A stretch of 64,000 nt of DNA from Stramenopiles sp. TOSAG23-2 (lineage: Eukaryota > Sar): assembly GCA_900128395.1 (NCBI GenBank), contig LT649237.1, forward strand, positions 18,038 through 82,037. The letters are read 5' to 3'. The notes under the pieces were generated by a model, which saw only the letters and a program-made list of their open reading frames with translations, was not told the origin of the DNA and searched no databases. This document shows, one piece after another, positions 1 to 8,493 of the stretch. The first letter of the stretch is position 1; each line of letters begins with the position of its first letter. The translations under genes and the position numbers were made by a program.

Positions 1-1
1 G

Positions 2-109
2 TTAGAAGCTTATGAAGCATATGGGGTTCCATCACGTGCATCTACAAGTGATGATGATAATAATAATAATATTGTTGAGAAGAAGAAAAAGGAAGAAGAA
101 GACGATTGA
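2..109 (+). CDS. 3' end of an unidentified gene (partial)
   Basis: An open frame enters from the left edge and stops at TGA 107-109, giving the last 35 residues of a protein. The tail is polar: it has an Asp/Asn run (DDDNNNN), then a Lys/Glu-rich end finishing EEEDD. This matches the composition of the low-complexity tails of other proteins in this window. It fits the alternating gene order, since a minus-strand gene follows tail-to-tail after 144 bp. Nothing in 35 residues identifies the family, and the gene body lies outside the window. A chance open frame of this length is possible but less likely, given the biased composition and the position. Confidence 0.5.
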   Translation, partial: LEAYEAYGVPSRASTSDDDNNNNIVEKKKKEEEDD

Positions 110-253
110 AAATACGAACGTAAAGTTTTAAGTTAATTATATATTGTTGTGCATATTTTTTTGTATTTTTATTAAAATAATGTTTTTTGTCGTGGTATAT
201 TTTTTTTATAATATAAATTTAATATTTTCTCATTTATAAATATATTTTTAGTT

Positions 254-3200
254 TTAGTTTTTATCATCATCATCTTTACTATCATCCTCATCGGATTTGG
301 AATCATCATTACTATCACTATTATCATCAGATTTGGAATCATCATCAGATTTGGAATCATCATCAGATTTGGAATCATCATTACTATCACTATCTTTTTT
401 ATCGCTATCACCATCCTCCTTATCACTATCGTCATCGGATGCATCTTTTTCTTCTTTTTTACTATCATCTACCGCATTCTCTTCTTGTTTTTGTTCTGCT
501 TCTGCTACTGTTGCTTCTTTCTTTCCTTCTTCTTTTCCTGCTTCTTTTGCATCTTTAACAGCTTGTGCAGTAACTTCTTCTGGGCTTGCACCTTCATCGA
601 TGGCTTTAGCTTGTTCTGCTTTAGATTCATCTAAAGCTTGCTCTGCTTCTTCGGCTTTTTTATCTTGTTCTTTTTTATTTCTTAATTCTGCTGGTGTCAT
701 ATCTTTTTCTGCTTTTGCATCTTCCTCTGCTTTTTCTTTAGCCTCTTCCTTCGCTTTTTCAACTTCTTCTTCCATATCTGCTTTAGCTTTTTCTTTATCC
801 TCTTTTTCATTTTCTTCTGCTTGTTGATCTTGTGCAATTTCTTCCCCTGATTTAGTTTCCTTTGACATTGCTAAAATATCTGAGTTCGCATCTTTCAAAA
901 GTTCTTTTGCTGATACACCTAACGTATCTGCTAGCATTTTAGCGACGTTGGATATTGCAGCATTTCTACCAACACGAGCACCTTCATCCTCAGTAGCTTG
1001 TCTTGCACCTGCTGCATAACCTGCAGCTTTACCAACTGCAATAGCCCTGTCGATGATTTCTTTCCTATCGTCTTTTTTATATTCTTTCATATCCAAAATT
1101 TTAGTTACATACTTTTCAGATGCATCTAGACCGGCATCTTGGCCTGCGCGTCCAGACATCTCATGCTTTTGATCTTCCTCTAATTGTGCTTGTGGCCTAG
1201 ACAAGGTTGATTCTGCTAATGCATTTCTTGCTATTTCATTTCTTTCTGTGGTATTACCAATACGATGTTGTGTCTCTTTCATCATAGGATCCCGTAATGC
1301 TGGTGGGATGCCAGACGTTGGTGAATTGGCAAGTACTAATGCAGCCGCTTCATCACGTGCAGCTTTGGAATTATCCAAACTACGTTGAGAATTCAATAAT
1401 GCGCGTTCCATATCTTTCATACTACCAGTTTCAATATCTTCGTTTTTACGTGCCATGAAATCAGCTGCAGCGGACAATGAATCTTCATTCGCGCCTTTGG
1501 CTGCATCGGATACAGAGCGTTTCTTTTGCGCTTCTGTCATGTTGGTTCGTGATTCTGGTAATAAACGTAAAATTTCACCAGGGTCGTGCTCCTTCGTCAA
1601 AGGTTTTTCTAATATAATATTTCCTTCTGTGAGTTCTTTTATTTGTCCGGTTTCCTTATCAGTGGTATCAGCACCAACATGTACGTTCATACCAACACGG
1701 AAGCCTTTTGCTTCTGCATCATCCATTGGTATTTTATCTACACCAGGTAATAAATGTTCATCGATTGTTACACCACGCAATGCAGCATGTGCTTTTTCTT
1801 TGTTCTTCTTCAATTTATCTTCCTCGCCATTAATAGTTGGCTCGTCTGTTTTATCCAAACGTTCACGTAACGTTTCATGTGTTGCCGCATCACCAGCTTG
1901 TGATTCATCTTTTTTTGCTTGATCAAACGCAGATTTCAAAGTGTTACTTTGATCTTGCAATGGGATACAAAGGATCGTATCTGGATCATGGTTCCAATGG
2001 CCATCCGCCATACATTGCAATACTTTAGGGCCGTCAAGTGAAAATGTATTGTGACAACGAGGTTCGATACGATGTGGGAATTCAAATTTATTACCTAACC
2101 ACTCTCCATGTTCCAAATCATCTGGTTTGCCACAACTTGGTGGGACACATTGTGGTTGTTTACCACTCCATGTACCACGACCTTTCCATCCACCAGCACC
2201 ATCACCAGTCTTCCATTTATCTTGTTTACCAGTGCAAGTTCTAAATTCGCTACCTTTGATATTAAATGGTGGTTGACATAGAAAGTGCAATGTTGAATTT
2301 TCACTGTATGTTTGGCCTAAACGTACCATATGCCTTGGTGTACCTGGATCACCACACAACGCAGGTGGATGTGGGCATGGGCAAGTAGGAATGCATTGGC
2401 ATTTACGTTTATTGGTTTTCTTTGGCTTGAATTTATCGCCGCAATTCTTTGGGCATGGGCATGCTGGATGTGCTAAATCATTACAACCACAACGTAATGG
2501 TTTTGGCCATAATTGTGCAGCATCGCGAGCATTGATATGGCAATGGCCTTTTCCACAAGCTAAACAATGAGCACCAACAGTCATGGTGCGTAACTTAGTT
2601 GTCAATCCATCGACTTCACGGTTCAATTCAGCGATAATATGACGATTTTTAGTGATAGCAATTTGATTCACTAAGGCACTTAATTTCTTCATAATAGCAC
2701 CTGCTTGTCCTTGTTGACTACCTGGTGTGCCATCGTCACTTACTGGCATTGGTAAATTTTTATGTGCGAATGTATCCTCTGGTACTGGCACTTTCAATTG
2801 TTTTGCCAAGCGTTTGATTTGTCTACGCAAGCTGTATGCATGACCCTTTAAACGGCCAAATGCACCGGCTCCAGCAGGTCGTACTTGTGGCTTTTTAGGT
2901 GGTTCTTTCACTTTTAAACCCATCATTTTCTTAACAACATTTAACTGTCCTTTCAACGCACCCAAGTCTTTCGTTAATTGCAAACGTCTTAACTCACCAA
3001 GTTGTTTCGTCAACAAGGTTACTTCTTTCTTCATTGGTTTCGTCCATTCATCGCCTGGACATGTATCTGTATGCGTGTTCAAGCATGATTTTTTCACATT
3101 GCACCAACGGAATCCAGATGTTTTCAAGACACCCATACCACAATGTGCTTTCGCTTGCGCACGTCCTGGTGCAAGCAATATATGGTCATAATTTGTTTTT

Positions 3201-3859
3201 TCAGCTTTTCTACCATCTGGAGAATCCTCATCATCCGATGCATCATCATCCATATCAATACCCATAGCTGACATGCGCTTCTTTTGCAAGTTCAATTGTG
3301 CTTTTTGGAATGCACTGTCTTGTTTCACTTGGTTATTTGTTGCGTTCACTAATTTTTCAAGCAAGTCCGTTGGTGGACCTTTGTAAATAACTTTTGGTAA
3401 AGCTCTTGGTTCTGCTGGTGCAGCACCAGTCATACCAGTTGGTGCATTACCTTTTAATTCAGCTTTCCTTTGCTCCTCGCGAATTTTAGATACAGCTTGG
3501 CGCTTGGTCGCTAATTCGTCCAATTTGCCTTCCAGGCCACCTTGTACAGCCTTTGCTGAATCTAAATGGTCTGAAAAGTTTTTACCGTTTTGGTTTACAG
3601 CTACATCAGCTGCTTTTGCAGCACTTTCTAATGCTACGTTGACGTCGTTATGTACACCTTTACGAGTTGATTTTAAATCAGTCACAGCAGTATTCAATTT
3701 GGCAGCGCTACCAGTTGCACTAACTTCTGCTGGTGCTGCATCGTCCTCTGCATCTTCTTGTGCACCAGCTGCAGCTGGTTCCTCACGATGTTTTACTTCT
3801 ATTGCATTTGTTAAATATAATATTGCAATGAACAATAACAATATATTAACTACTTTCAT
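254..3859 (-). CDS. secreted Cys-rich protein with sushi/CCP-like modules and acidic Ser/Asp tail
   Basis: The 1201-residue protein starts with a signal peptide: residues 1-19 are hydrophobic (MKVVNILLLFIAILYLTNA). Residues about 20-420 are helical and Lys/Ala-rich. A Cys-rich block at about 430-500 has many CxC and CPCP pairs. Two modules at about 501-575 and 575-631 have the Cys, Gly and Trp spacing of sushi/CCP repeats (each opens CGxPxx and ends in W...C). A small beta domain, about 720-766, has a GxNVHVG start and a KPLTKEH element. The last 200 residues are Lys/Glu-rich and then a Ser/Asp repeat. No transmembrane segment follows the signal, so secretion or vesicle lumen is likely. CCP modules usually bind proteins or glycans extracellularly; the actual role is unknown. 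The ATG at 3857-3859 is preceded by an A-rich leader. Confidence 0.85.
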   Translation of the reverse strand: MKVVNILLLFIAILYLTNAIEVKHREEPAAAGAQEDAEDDAAPAEVSATGSAAKLNTAVTDLKSTRKGVHNDVNVALESAAKAADVAVNQNGKNFSDHLDSAKAVQGGLEGKLDELATKRQAVSKIREEQRKAELKGNAPTGMTGAAPAEPRALPKVIYKGPPTDLLEKLVNATNNQVKQDSAFQKAQLNLQKKRMSAMGIDMDDDASDDEDSPDGRKAEKTNYDHILLAPGRAQAKAHCGMGVLKTSGFRWCNVKKSCLNTHTDTCPGDEWTKPMKKEVTLLTKQLGELRRLQLTKDLGALKGQLNVVKKMMGLKVKEPPKKPQVRPAGAGAFGRLKGHAYSLRRQIKRLAKQLKVPVPEDTFAHKNLPMPVSDDGTPGSQQGQAGAIMKKLSALVNQIAITKNRHIIAELNREVDGLTTKLRTMTVGAHCLACGKGHCHINARDAAQLWPKPLRCGCNDLAHPACPCPKNCGDKFKPKKTNKRKCQCIPTCPCPHPPALCGDPGTPRHMVRLGQTYSENSTLHFLCQPPFNIKGSEFRTCTGKQDKWKTGDGAGGWKGRGTWSGKQPQCVPPSCGKPDDLEHGEWLGNKFEFPHRIEPRCHNTFSLDGPKVLQCMADGHWNHDPDTILCIPLQDQSNTLKSAFDQAKKDESQAGDAATHETLRERLDKTDEPTINGEEDKLKKNKEKAHAALRGVTIDEHLLPGVDKIPMDDAEAKGFRVGMNVHVGADTTDKETGQIKELTEGNIILEKPLTKEHDPGEILRLLPESRTNMTEAQKKRSVSDAAKGANEDSLSAAADFMARKNEDIETGSMKDMERALLNSQRSLDNSKAARDEAAALVLANSPTSGIPPALRDPMMKETQHRIGNTTERNEIARNALAESTLSRPQAQLEEDQKHEMSGRAGQDAGLDASEKYVTKILDMKEYKKDDRKEIIDRAIAVGKAAGYAAGARQATEDEGARVGRNAAISNVAKMLADTLGVSAKELLKDANSDILAMSKETKSGEEIAQDQQAEENEKEDKEKAKADMEEEVEKAKEEAKEKAEEDAKAEKDMTPAELRNKKEQDKKAEEAEQALDESKAEQAKAIDEGASPEEVTAQAVKDAKEAGKEEGKKEATVAEAEQKQEENAVDDSKKEEKDASDDDSDKEDGDSDKKDSDSNDDSKSDDDSKSDDDSKSDDNSDSNDDSKSDEDDSKDDDDKN
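285..380. repeat. 18-bp minisatellite inside the 3' coding end of the sushi protein gene
   Basis: Near-identical 18-bp units (coding for DDSKSD-type hexapeptides on the minus strand) are repeated about four to five times, with one interruption coding for an Asn/Ser variant. The repeat expands the acidic C-terminal tail and is likely to vary in length between strains. Confidence 0.8.
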
Positions 3860-4243
3860 CTTCCTTTTTTTTTTTCTTTTTTAATGTTTAATATAATTTC
3901 TCCCTCTCTCTCTCTCTGTTATTATCTACTTAAACAAAATACACACACACACACACAAATACTATATATATATATATATATATGAATCTATCTATGAATG
4001 TAACACAAACTATAATTCTCTGCAGTCAAACAAAATGTATCTATCGATGTTGTTGGTCTCCTCATGCAACTAACTGTCTATATATAGTAATTCTATATAA
4101 AAAAGGTCTAATTTTTCGTGTTTCCAAGAATTCCTCCCTCCTTTTTCTTTTTAATTTTTTCTCCTCGCCTCTTTTGGTTGGTTTATACTTGATAGACTAC
4201 GTAAAAAGAAATACTATCACCTTAAAACCTGAAAAATAATTGT

Positions 4244-4416
4244 CAAAACTGTACATTTAACACTATTCACTATGGAAAAAATATTCATCATTTTTTCTAT
4301 ATTTTCGGATATTTGCTACTTTTTACAATATATGAAAAATAAAATTGGCATTTTAGAAAACGATATAAACATATTTCCCATAGTGTAGAGTGTTATTTGC
4401 TAAGTGCACAGTTTTG
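4244..4416. mobile_element. short non-autonomous element with terminal inverted repeats, copy 1
   Basis: The two ends are inverted copies of each other. CAAAACTGT (4244-4252) pairs with ACAGTTTTG (4408-4416), and ACACT..(T/A)CACTATGG (from 4259) pairs with CCATAGTGTAGAGTGT (to 4394). The central part (4285-4383) is almost identical to 8059-8150. Small size, inverted ends, no ORF and more than one copy fit a MITE or solo fold-back element. TA dinucleotides flank the inner ends, which would suit a Tc1/mariner-like target site, but no transposase is present to confirm this. Confidence 0.65.
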
Positions 4417-4518
4417 GGACGGTTTAGTGGTAGCACTGCGTAGCGGAGGGGGGTAGAGTCGAAAAAAAAACGTAAGTAAAAAATCAATACTGTATCGGTT
4501 TAAATTTGGAAGTTTGAT

Positions 4519-4592
4519 GGGCGACAATGCTGTGTGTCTTTTGCTTATCGCTTACTGTACATGTACCATTATTGAAAGACACATCACCGCCA
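4519..4592 (+). other. candidate structured RNA hairpin
   Basis: TGTGTCTTT at about 4532 is the exact reverse complement of AAAGACACA at about 4574. Outside it, GGCG pairs with CGCC, giving a stem interrupted by small loops and closed by a loop of about 33 nt. The base composition is more balanced than the surrounding AT-rich DNA. No known RNA family is recognised, and chance pairing cannot be excluded. Confidence 0.25.
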
Positions 4593-5285
4593 AGAATCTC
4601 ATGGTATAAGGAAGGCATGCATCTCCGTCCCAAACGTCGTCCTAATCCTAGACTAGCACACTACTGAACAATAATACATATATTTTTAAAGCATTTCCAA
4701 AAGCTACAGTAAATGAAATAACACCACCAACGCACCAACAAAAAGCAATGGCGTTCAACAGCTCCAATTTTCTGAGCTACGGATCCTATATAATAATTTC
4801 AATAATCCTATTCCGATATTATTACAAATAATACATATGTACACTAGTTGTAGACTAGCTAGCAGCCATTATCTACCATTTGCCATTACACAAGATCTCG
4901 TCTCTCTTCACACGCATCATCTCCTCTCCTTTTCCCCCCATCACATTGTATATTGGAGTACCATGGCCATAGCATGAACAACGTGTTAATATTAGGGTTT
5001 TAAATCATTGATAGGGTTTCTACTTCAAGAACTTCTACGAATAATCAGCAGTTTAAGTATAAAAAGAGTGGAGAGAGAATATCAATCACACACAAATCCA
5101 TTTTCATTTTTTTTTGAATAAACAAAACACAAATAGAAACGGAAAATACAAATTGAATTGATAAAAAAAGATAGAGGAAAGTGTATTACGACCATACGAA
5201 CGAACGTATAAACAAATTAATAACAACAAAAATTAACAGCAACAAAACAAACAAAAAAACTAAATAACAACAAACAAATAATAAG

Positions 5286-5621
5286 ATGTCAGAAGAAAAC
5301 CAAGAAGCACCAGTAACTACTACTGAAGAACAAGTAAAAACGGAAGAGACTAATAATACCGAAGGTGGTGAAACAACACAAGACAAAGCACCAGCATCCG
5401 CAGTAACAACTGCGAAAGATGGTGAAGAAGCTGAAAATGCAGCATTAGCAGTACAAAATAGGCTTCAATCGCAAGCACTTCCTATCCGTGCATATCTTGA
5501 CCAAACTGTCGTACCATTGTTACTTCAAGGATTGTCTGCACTTGTGAAAGAAAGACCACCAAATCCAATTGAATATTTAGCTAATTATTTGTTAAAAAAC
5601 AACCCAACATCAGGTCAATAA
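5286..5621 (+). CDS. DPY30: DPY30-family protein
   Basis: This 111-residue protein has a disordered acidic Thr/Glu-rich N-terminus (1-60) and a Dpy-30 motif at about 64-105. The motif contains the hallmark [14 protein letters not shown] helix and the [15 protein letters not shown] helix. In other eukaryotes this X-shaped four-helix bundle dimer binds amphipathic helices. It serves as a core subunit of Set1/MLL (COMPASS) histone H3K4 methyltransferases, and related Dpy-30 modules sit in ciliary radial spokes and anchoring proteins. The length is close to metazoan DPY30 and no other domain is attached, so the nuclear COMPASS subunit is the simplest reading. A radial-spoke role is possible given the ciliary HYDIN gene in the window. 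The start at 5286 follows an A-rich leader. Confidence 0.95.
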   Translation: MSEENQEAPVTTTEEQVKTEETNNTEGGETTQDKAPASAVTTAKDGEEAENAALAVQNRLQSQALPIRAYLDQTVVPLLLQGLSALVKERPPNPIEYLANYLLKNNPTSGQ

Positions 5622-6150
5622 AAATAATAGCGTGTAACAAAAAGAAAAGTAATCACACCAGAATAATGCTTTGTGGTATATATATATATATATACATACA
5701 TATATATGATGATATATTGTATACTTCTTGATATGGACTATGTAATGTGTGTGTAATATGTATATAATATATATATATATATGTTTTTATAAAGTAAGAA
5801 ATGCAAGTATGATCCATATTGTTTCAAATATTTTTCTACCGAGTATAAAAAATCATTATGTACATGATAAATGTGATATATTACACATGTTCGTACACCA
5901 CATTAATATCGGTTTTTAAAGGATCGTGATGTTACACTTCTCTTTTCGTGACACACCACACATTATTTTTACAAGATTCATTCATATACTCTTTTACATA
6001 TAATGTATTTTAAAATAATAATGTCATTTAATTTAATTCGTACGAAATTAAAAAAAGTTTTACTCGAGAGAGATATCGCATGCCTTAGCATGAATATATT
6101 AACACCACAGCACACACCAAAGTTCTCCCTGACCACATCACACATTTTTT
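5622..6150. other. tail-to-tail gap between DPY30 and the thioredoxin-like gene
   Basis: This is 529 bp of AT-rich DNA with (TA)n tracts at about 5680-5705 and 5762-5782. A nested inverted repeat lies at 5838-5913 and is listed separately. It must hold the 3' UTRs of both genes. No ORF of interest is seen on either strand. Confidence 0.6.
5838..5913. repeat. nested inverted repeat in a tail-to-tail gap
   Basis: Three nested arm pairs line up in order: ACCGA...TCGGT outermost, then TGTAC...GTACA, then ATGTG...CACAT around a short AT loop. Such a stem between two convergent genes could mark 3'-end formation for both, but no function is shown by the sequence itself. Confidence 0.45.
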
Positions 6151-7512
6151 TTATGCCTCTTCGAAGAAACTATCAGGCACATTTGCACCAATCAATTTAC
6201 TCAATACGAAATCTACCATTTCTTCAGCATCACGTTCTCCATCATATTCGTCTGGAACGACATCTTTTACATTACCTGGCATATATGCAAATGTTGGAAA
6301 CTTTTGAATATTAAAATCTTGACATAATTGTTCCTCCATGTCACAATCAACGGCGCCAAAAACGGTACCTTTGAAATCAACATCCTTCCCTGCATTACCA
6401 CCCGTTGATGCTAATGCAAATGTTGGTTTTACCTCGGTGCAATGTGTACACCATGGCGCATAAAACATTAAAAATAAACTTGATCGTGGATCACGTCTAC
6501 TGCCAAAATTATCATTTGTAATTTTAACAACCTTACCAGAATTTTCTTTCGTTCCCCATGCTGGTAAATTTAAATTCATACTAGTAACATCTTCGTTACT
6601 ACTCTTTTCTTTTGGCTTCGTCGGTCCCATTTTACTTGCTACGAATTTCGATAAGCGTGTAACTGTAACTCTTCCTTCAAATTCAATACCAATTTTATTT
6701 TTATAAAACATAAATGTTGGATATCCATCTATTGCTTCTTCTTGACATAATGCTTTTTCAAGTTCACAATTTACAGCAATTGCTGATGGCAATGGTGAAA
6801 GTATCTCTGTTTGTTGTTGATTTTTTTTTAACAATTCATCCGCAAATGCTGAATAAATTGGTTGTGATAATTTTGACATTTCACACCATGGTGCATAAAA
6901 CATAATCATTGCGCCATCTTCACGACTTCTTTTATTTTCTTCACCTGTCCATTCGTTGGTGTTGATATGTGTCACTGCGCCTTCAAATCCACCTTTTGGT
7001 AACATACTATCTTTTCCACGACTTGAAAATAGTCTACGAGGACTTGCAATGTTTTCTCCTCCTGCCGCCACCTCATTTTCTTGTAAATCTTGCTGTTGCC
7101 CCTCCTCCATTCTTTCCTCTTCTTCTTTCAATGAATCTAAATTAGCTTGTTTCATTCTCATATCTTTTATATTTTGTAAATATGATACATAATCATCTTT
7201 ACTTTTGCAGCCATTGCATACAATACCGAGTTCCTGTAATAGTCCTTTGACTTGGCCTAAGCGTAATGTTTTCAAATCTACATTTTGTATTGGATCATCC
7301 ACACGTTCTGTAATTTGTGCTGATATAAACGTATCAAAATCCGTTAAAGTACGCGGTCCACCATATGAAACAACTTCATCTAAACTATCTGAAAAATAAT
7401 AAAAGGTTGGATATCCATCAATTTGATACTCATAACATAATCGTTGTTCTGCTTCACAATCTATGCGTACATATATCCTCTCGTATATCTGCTCTTCTAT
7501 TTCTTCACTCAA
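6151..7512 (-). CDS. thioredoxin/PDI-like protein with MANF-type SAP-like domain, 5' end missing
   Basis: The 453-residue frame contains the C-terminal half of one thioredoxin fold (about 10-68, cis-Pro at YPT 34-36) and a MANF/ARMET C-terminal SAP-like module (about 80-115, with CNGC at 99-102). Two full thioredoxin domains follow: one at about 175-295 with an altered active site APWCEMS (C210 only), and one at about 325-450 with a classical APWCTHC site (C355, C358) and cis-Pro in FPT. Proteins of this kind act in the ER lumen on disulfides. Here no signal peptide or first CxxC half-domain exists. The frame has no ATG at its 5' end (position 7510-7512 reads TTG), and in-frame stops lie two codons upstream. 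Either a 5' exon is not recognisable or the gene is 5'-truncated. The first internal ATG is Met118 (7159-7161). Confidence 0.7.
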   Translation of the reverse strand: MSEEIEEQIYERIYVRIDCEAEQRLCYEYQIDGYPTFYYFSDSLDEVVSYGGPRTLTDFDTFISAQITERVDDPIQNVDLKTLRLGQVKGLLQELGIVCNGCKSKDDYVSYLQNIKDMRMKQANLDSLKEEEERMEEGQQQDLQENEVAAGGENIASPRRLFSSRGKDSMLPKGGFEGAVTHINTNEWTGEENKRSREDGAMIMFYAPWCEMSKLSQPIYSAFADELLKKNQQQTEILSPLPSAIAVNCELEKALCQEEAIDGYPTFMFYKNKIGIEFEGRVTVTRLSKFVASKMGPTKPKEKSSNEDVTSMNLNLPAWGTKENSGKVVKITNDNFGSRRDPRSSLFLMFYAPWCTHCTEVKPTFALASTGGNAGKDVDFKGTVFGAVDCDMEEQLCQDFNIQKFPTFAYMPGNVKDVVPDEYDGERDAEEMVDFVLSKLIGANVPDSFFEEA

Positions 7513-7736
7513 TATTGTTTATTACTATGTTCTATTCATACATTTATAATTGTAAATACAAGATGTGTACAAACCAGCAAATTGTAATAATAATAATAAA
7601 ATTTATTCTCGATCGATCAAGTTGGTGCATTTTGGCATGCTGGGCATGTGGGATTGACCGGCTAGAATCTCATCAACGAACAAGCCAGCTGGGCCAGCCC
7701 AGCCAGCCCATCCTAATCCAGGCACACGCAGTCGCT

Positions 7737-7848
7737 AGTAGGTAAACCTATATCTGTATAGGAATTGTTGACCTGAGCCCAAGTACAGTATTAGGTAAAC
7801 TTATCTATAATAGGAATTTAAATTGTTGACCTGATGGATGGTACAGTA
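7737..7848. repeat. degenerate tandem duplication, two units of about 55 bp
   Basis: TAGGTAAAC..TATC..TATAGGAATT..ATTGTTGACCTGA...GTACAGTA occurs twice in direct succession (about 7737-7790 and 7791-7848). The copies differ by substitutions and small indels. It is noncoding and its role is unknown. Confidence 0.65.
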
Positions 7849-8027
7849 AGGTTTATACAAATAAGATGAAGTACTATTTATATAAATAAGTAGGTCGACA
7901 AATTAAAATCACACAAATCGATGAAAAACCTTAGAATGTAATAACTTTCATGCGTGCAAGATGCATGTTAGTATTATAGTATATGCTAATCTGATTTATA
8001 ATAGCGTATTTACTCAGGGGATATATA

Positions 8028-8163
8028 TCACTATTCACTATGGGGGGAAATATTCAATCAATTTTTTCTATATTTTCGGATATTTGCTATTTTTTCCAAA
8101 TATATGAAAAATAAAATTGGTATTTTAGAAAACGATATATTTCCCATACTCAATATAGCGTTA
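8028..8163. mobile_element. short non-autonomous element with terminal inverted repeats, copy 2
   Basis: The left end CACTATTCACTATGG is identical to copy 1 at 4261-4275. The core 8059-8150 matches 4285-4383 almost base for base, including CTATATTTTCGGATATTTGC and a shared TTTTAGAAAACGATAT. The right end has diverged (CCCATACTCAATATAGCG), so this copy appears older or 3'-damaged. It lies in the same type of location as copy 1, a head-to-head gap. Confidence 0.65.
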
Positions 8164-8493
8164 ATTTGTTACCAAAATGACCAATGTAATTATTTTTTCT
8201 ATAATAAAAAAAAAATGTAATGAATTTTTTCTATTATTTTTTTCTATTTTTTTTTATTTATTTATTATTTTTTATATATTTATACTGAATTTATTATAGT
8301 AAAAAAAGGAATTTCTAAATTCAAAAAACATATGTTCAACATAACAGTAGATATACAAATCTCATTCCTAATTTTCTTTTTTGTTTTTTGTTGTCAATCC
8401 CTTCATCATCCATAGATAGACATATATATCATTACTATTATTATTATTAATTTCTTAATTTCTTCTTTGTTTTTTTTTTTTTTTTACTGGAAA

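Larger units (their letters stand above)
3860..5285. promoter_or_regulatory. 1.4-kb head-to-head gap between the sushi protein gene and DPY30
   Basis: Both flanking genes start outward from this gap, so it must hold both promoters. Visible contents are: (TC)n at 3901-3917, (AC)n at 3941-3956 and (TA)n at 3964-3983 on the sushi-gene side; a terminal-inverted-repeat element at 4244-4416; a tRNA-like A-box sequence at about 4415-4460; a possible RNA hairpin at 4519-4592; and TAGGGTTT motifs at 4993-5000 and 5012-5019. An A/C-rich leader, typical of a 5' UTR, runs from about 5080 to the DPY30 ATG. I found no convincing gene here. Confidence 0.6.
7513..8493. promoter_or_regulatory. head-to-head gap between the thioredoxin-like gene and the CCDC6-like gene
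   Basis: The gap holds an unusually GC-rich patch at about 7625-7745 (CCAGCC-type repeats), a degenerate tandem duplication at 7737-7848, and a second copy of the terminal-inverted-repeat element at 8028-8163. After that comes very AT-rich DNA up to the poly-T stretch at 8470-8485. I searched the minus strand for a missing 5' exon of the thioredoxin-like gene (a CxxC-containing half domain) and found none. Confidence 0.5.

Noticed and set aside
297-827. 176-residue Ser-rich plus-strand ORF
   Set aside because: It is the antisense of the Lys/Glu/Asp-rich tail of the sushi protein. GAA/GAT-rich codons read Ser/Phe/Leu on the other strand, and it has no domain.
8467-8493. N-terminal extension of the CCDC6-like protein
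   Set aside because: It begins with TTG and codes for a Phe run from poly-T. ATG 8494 fits the family.
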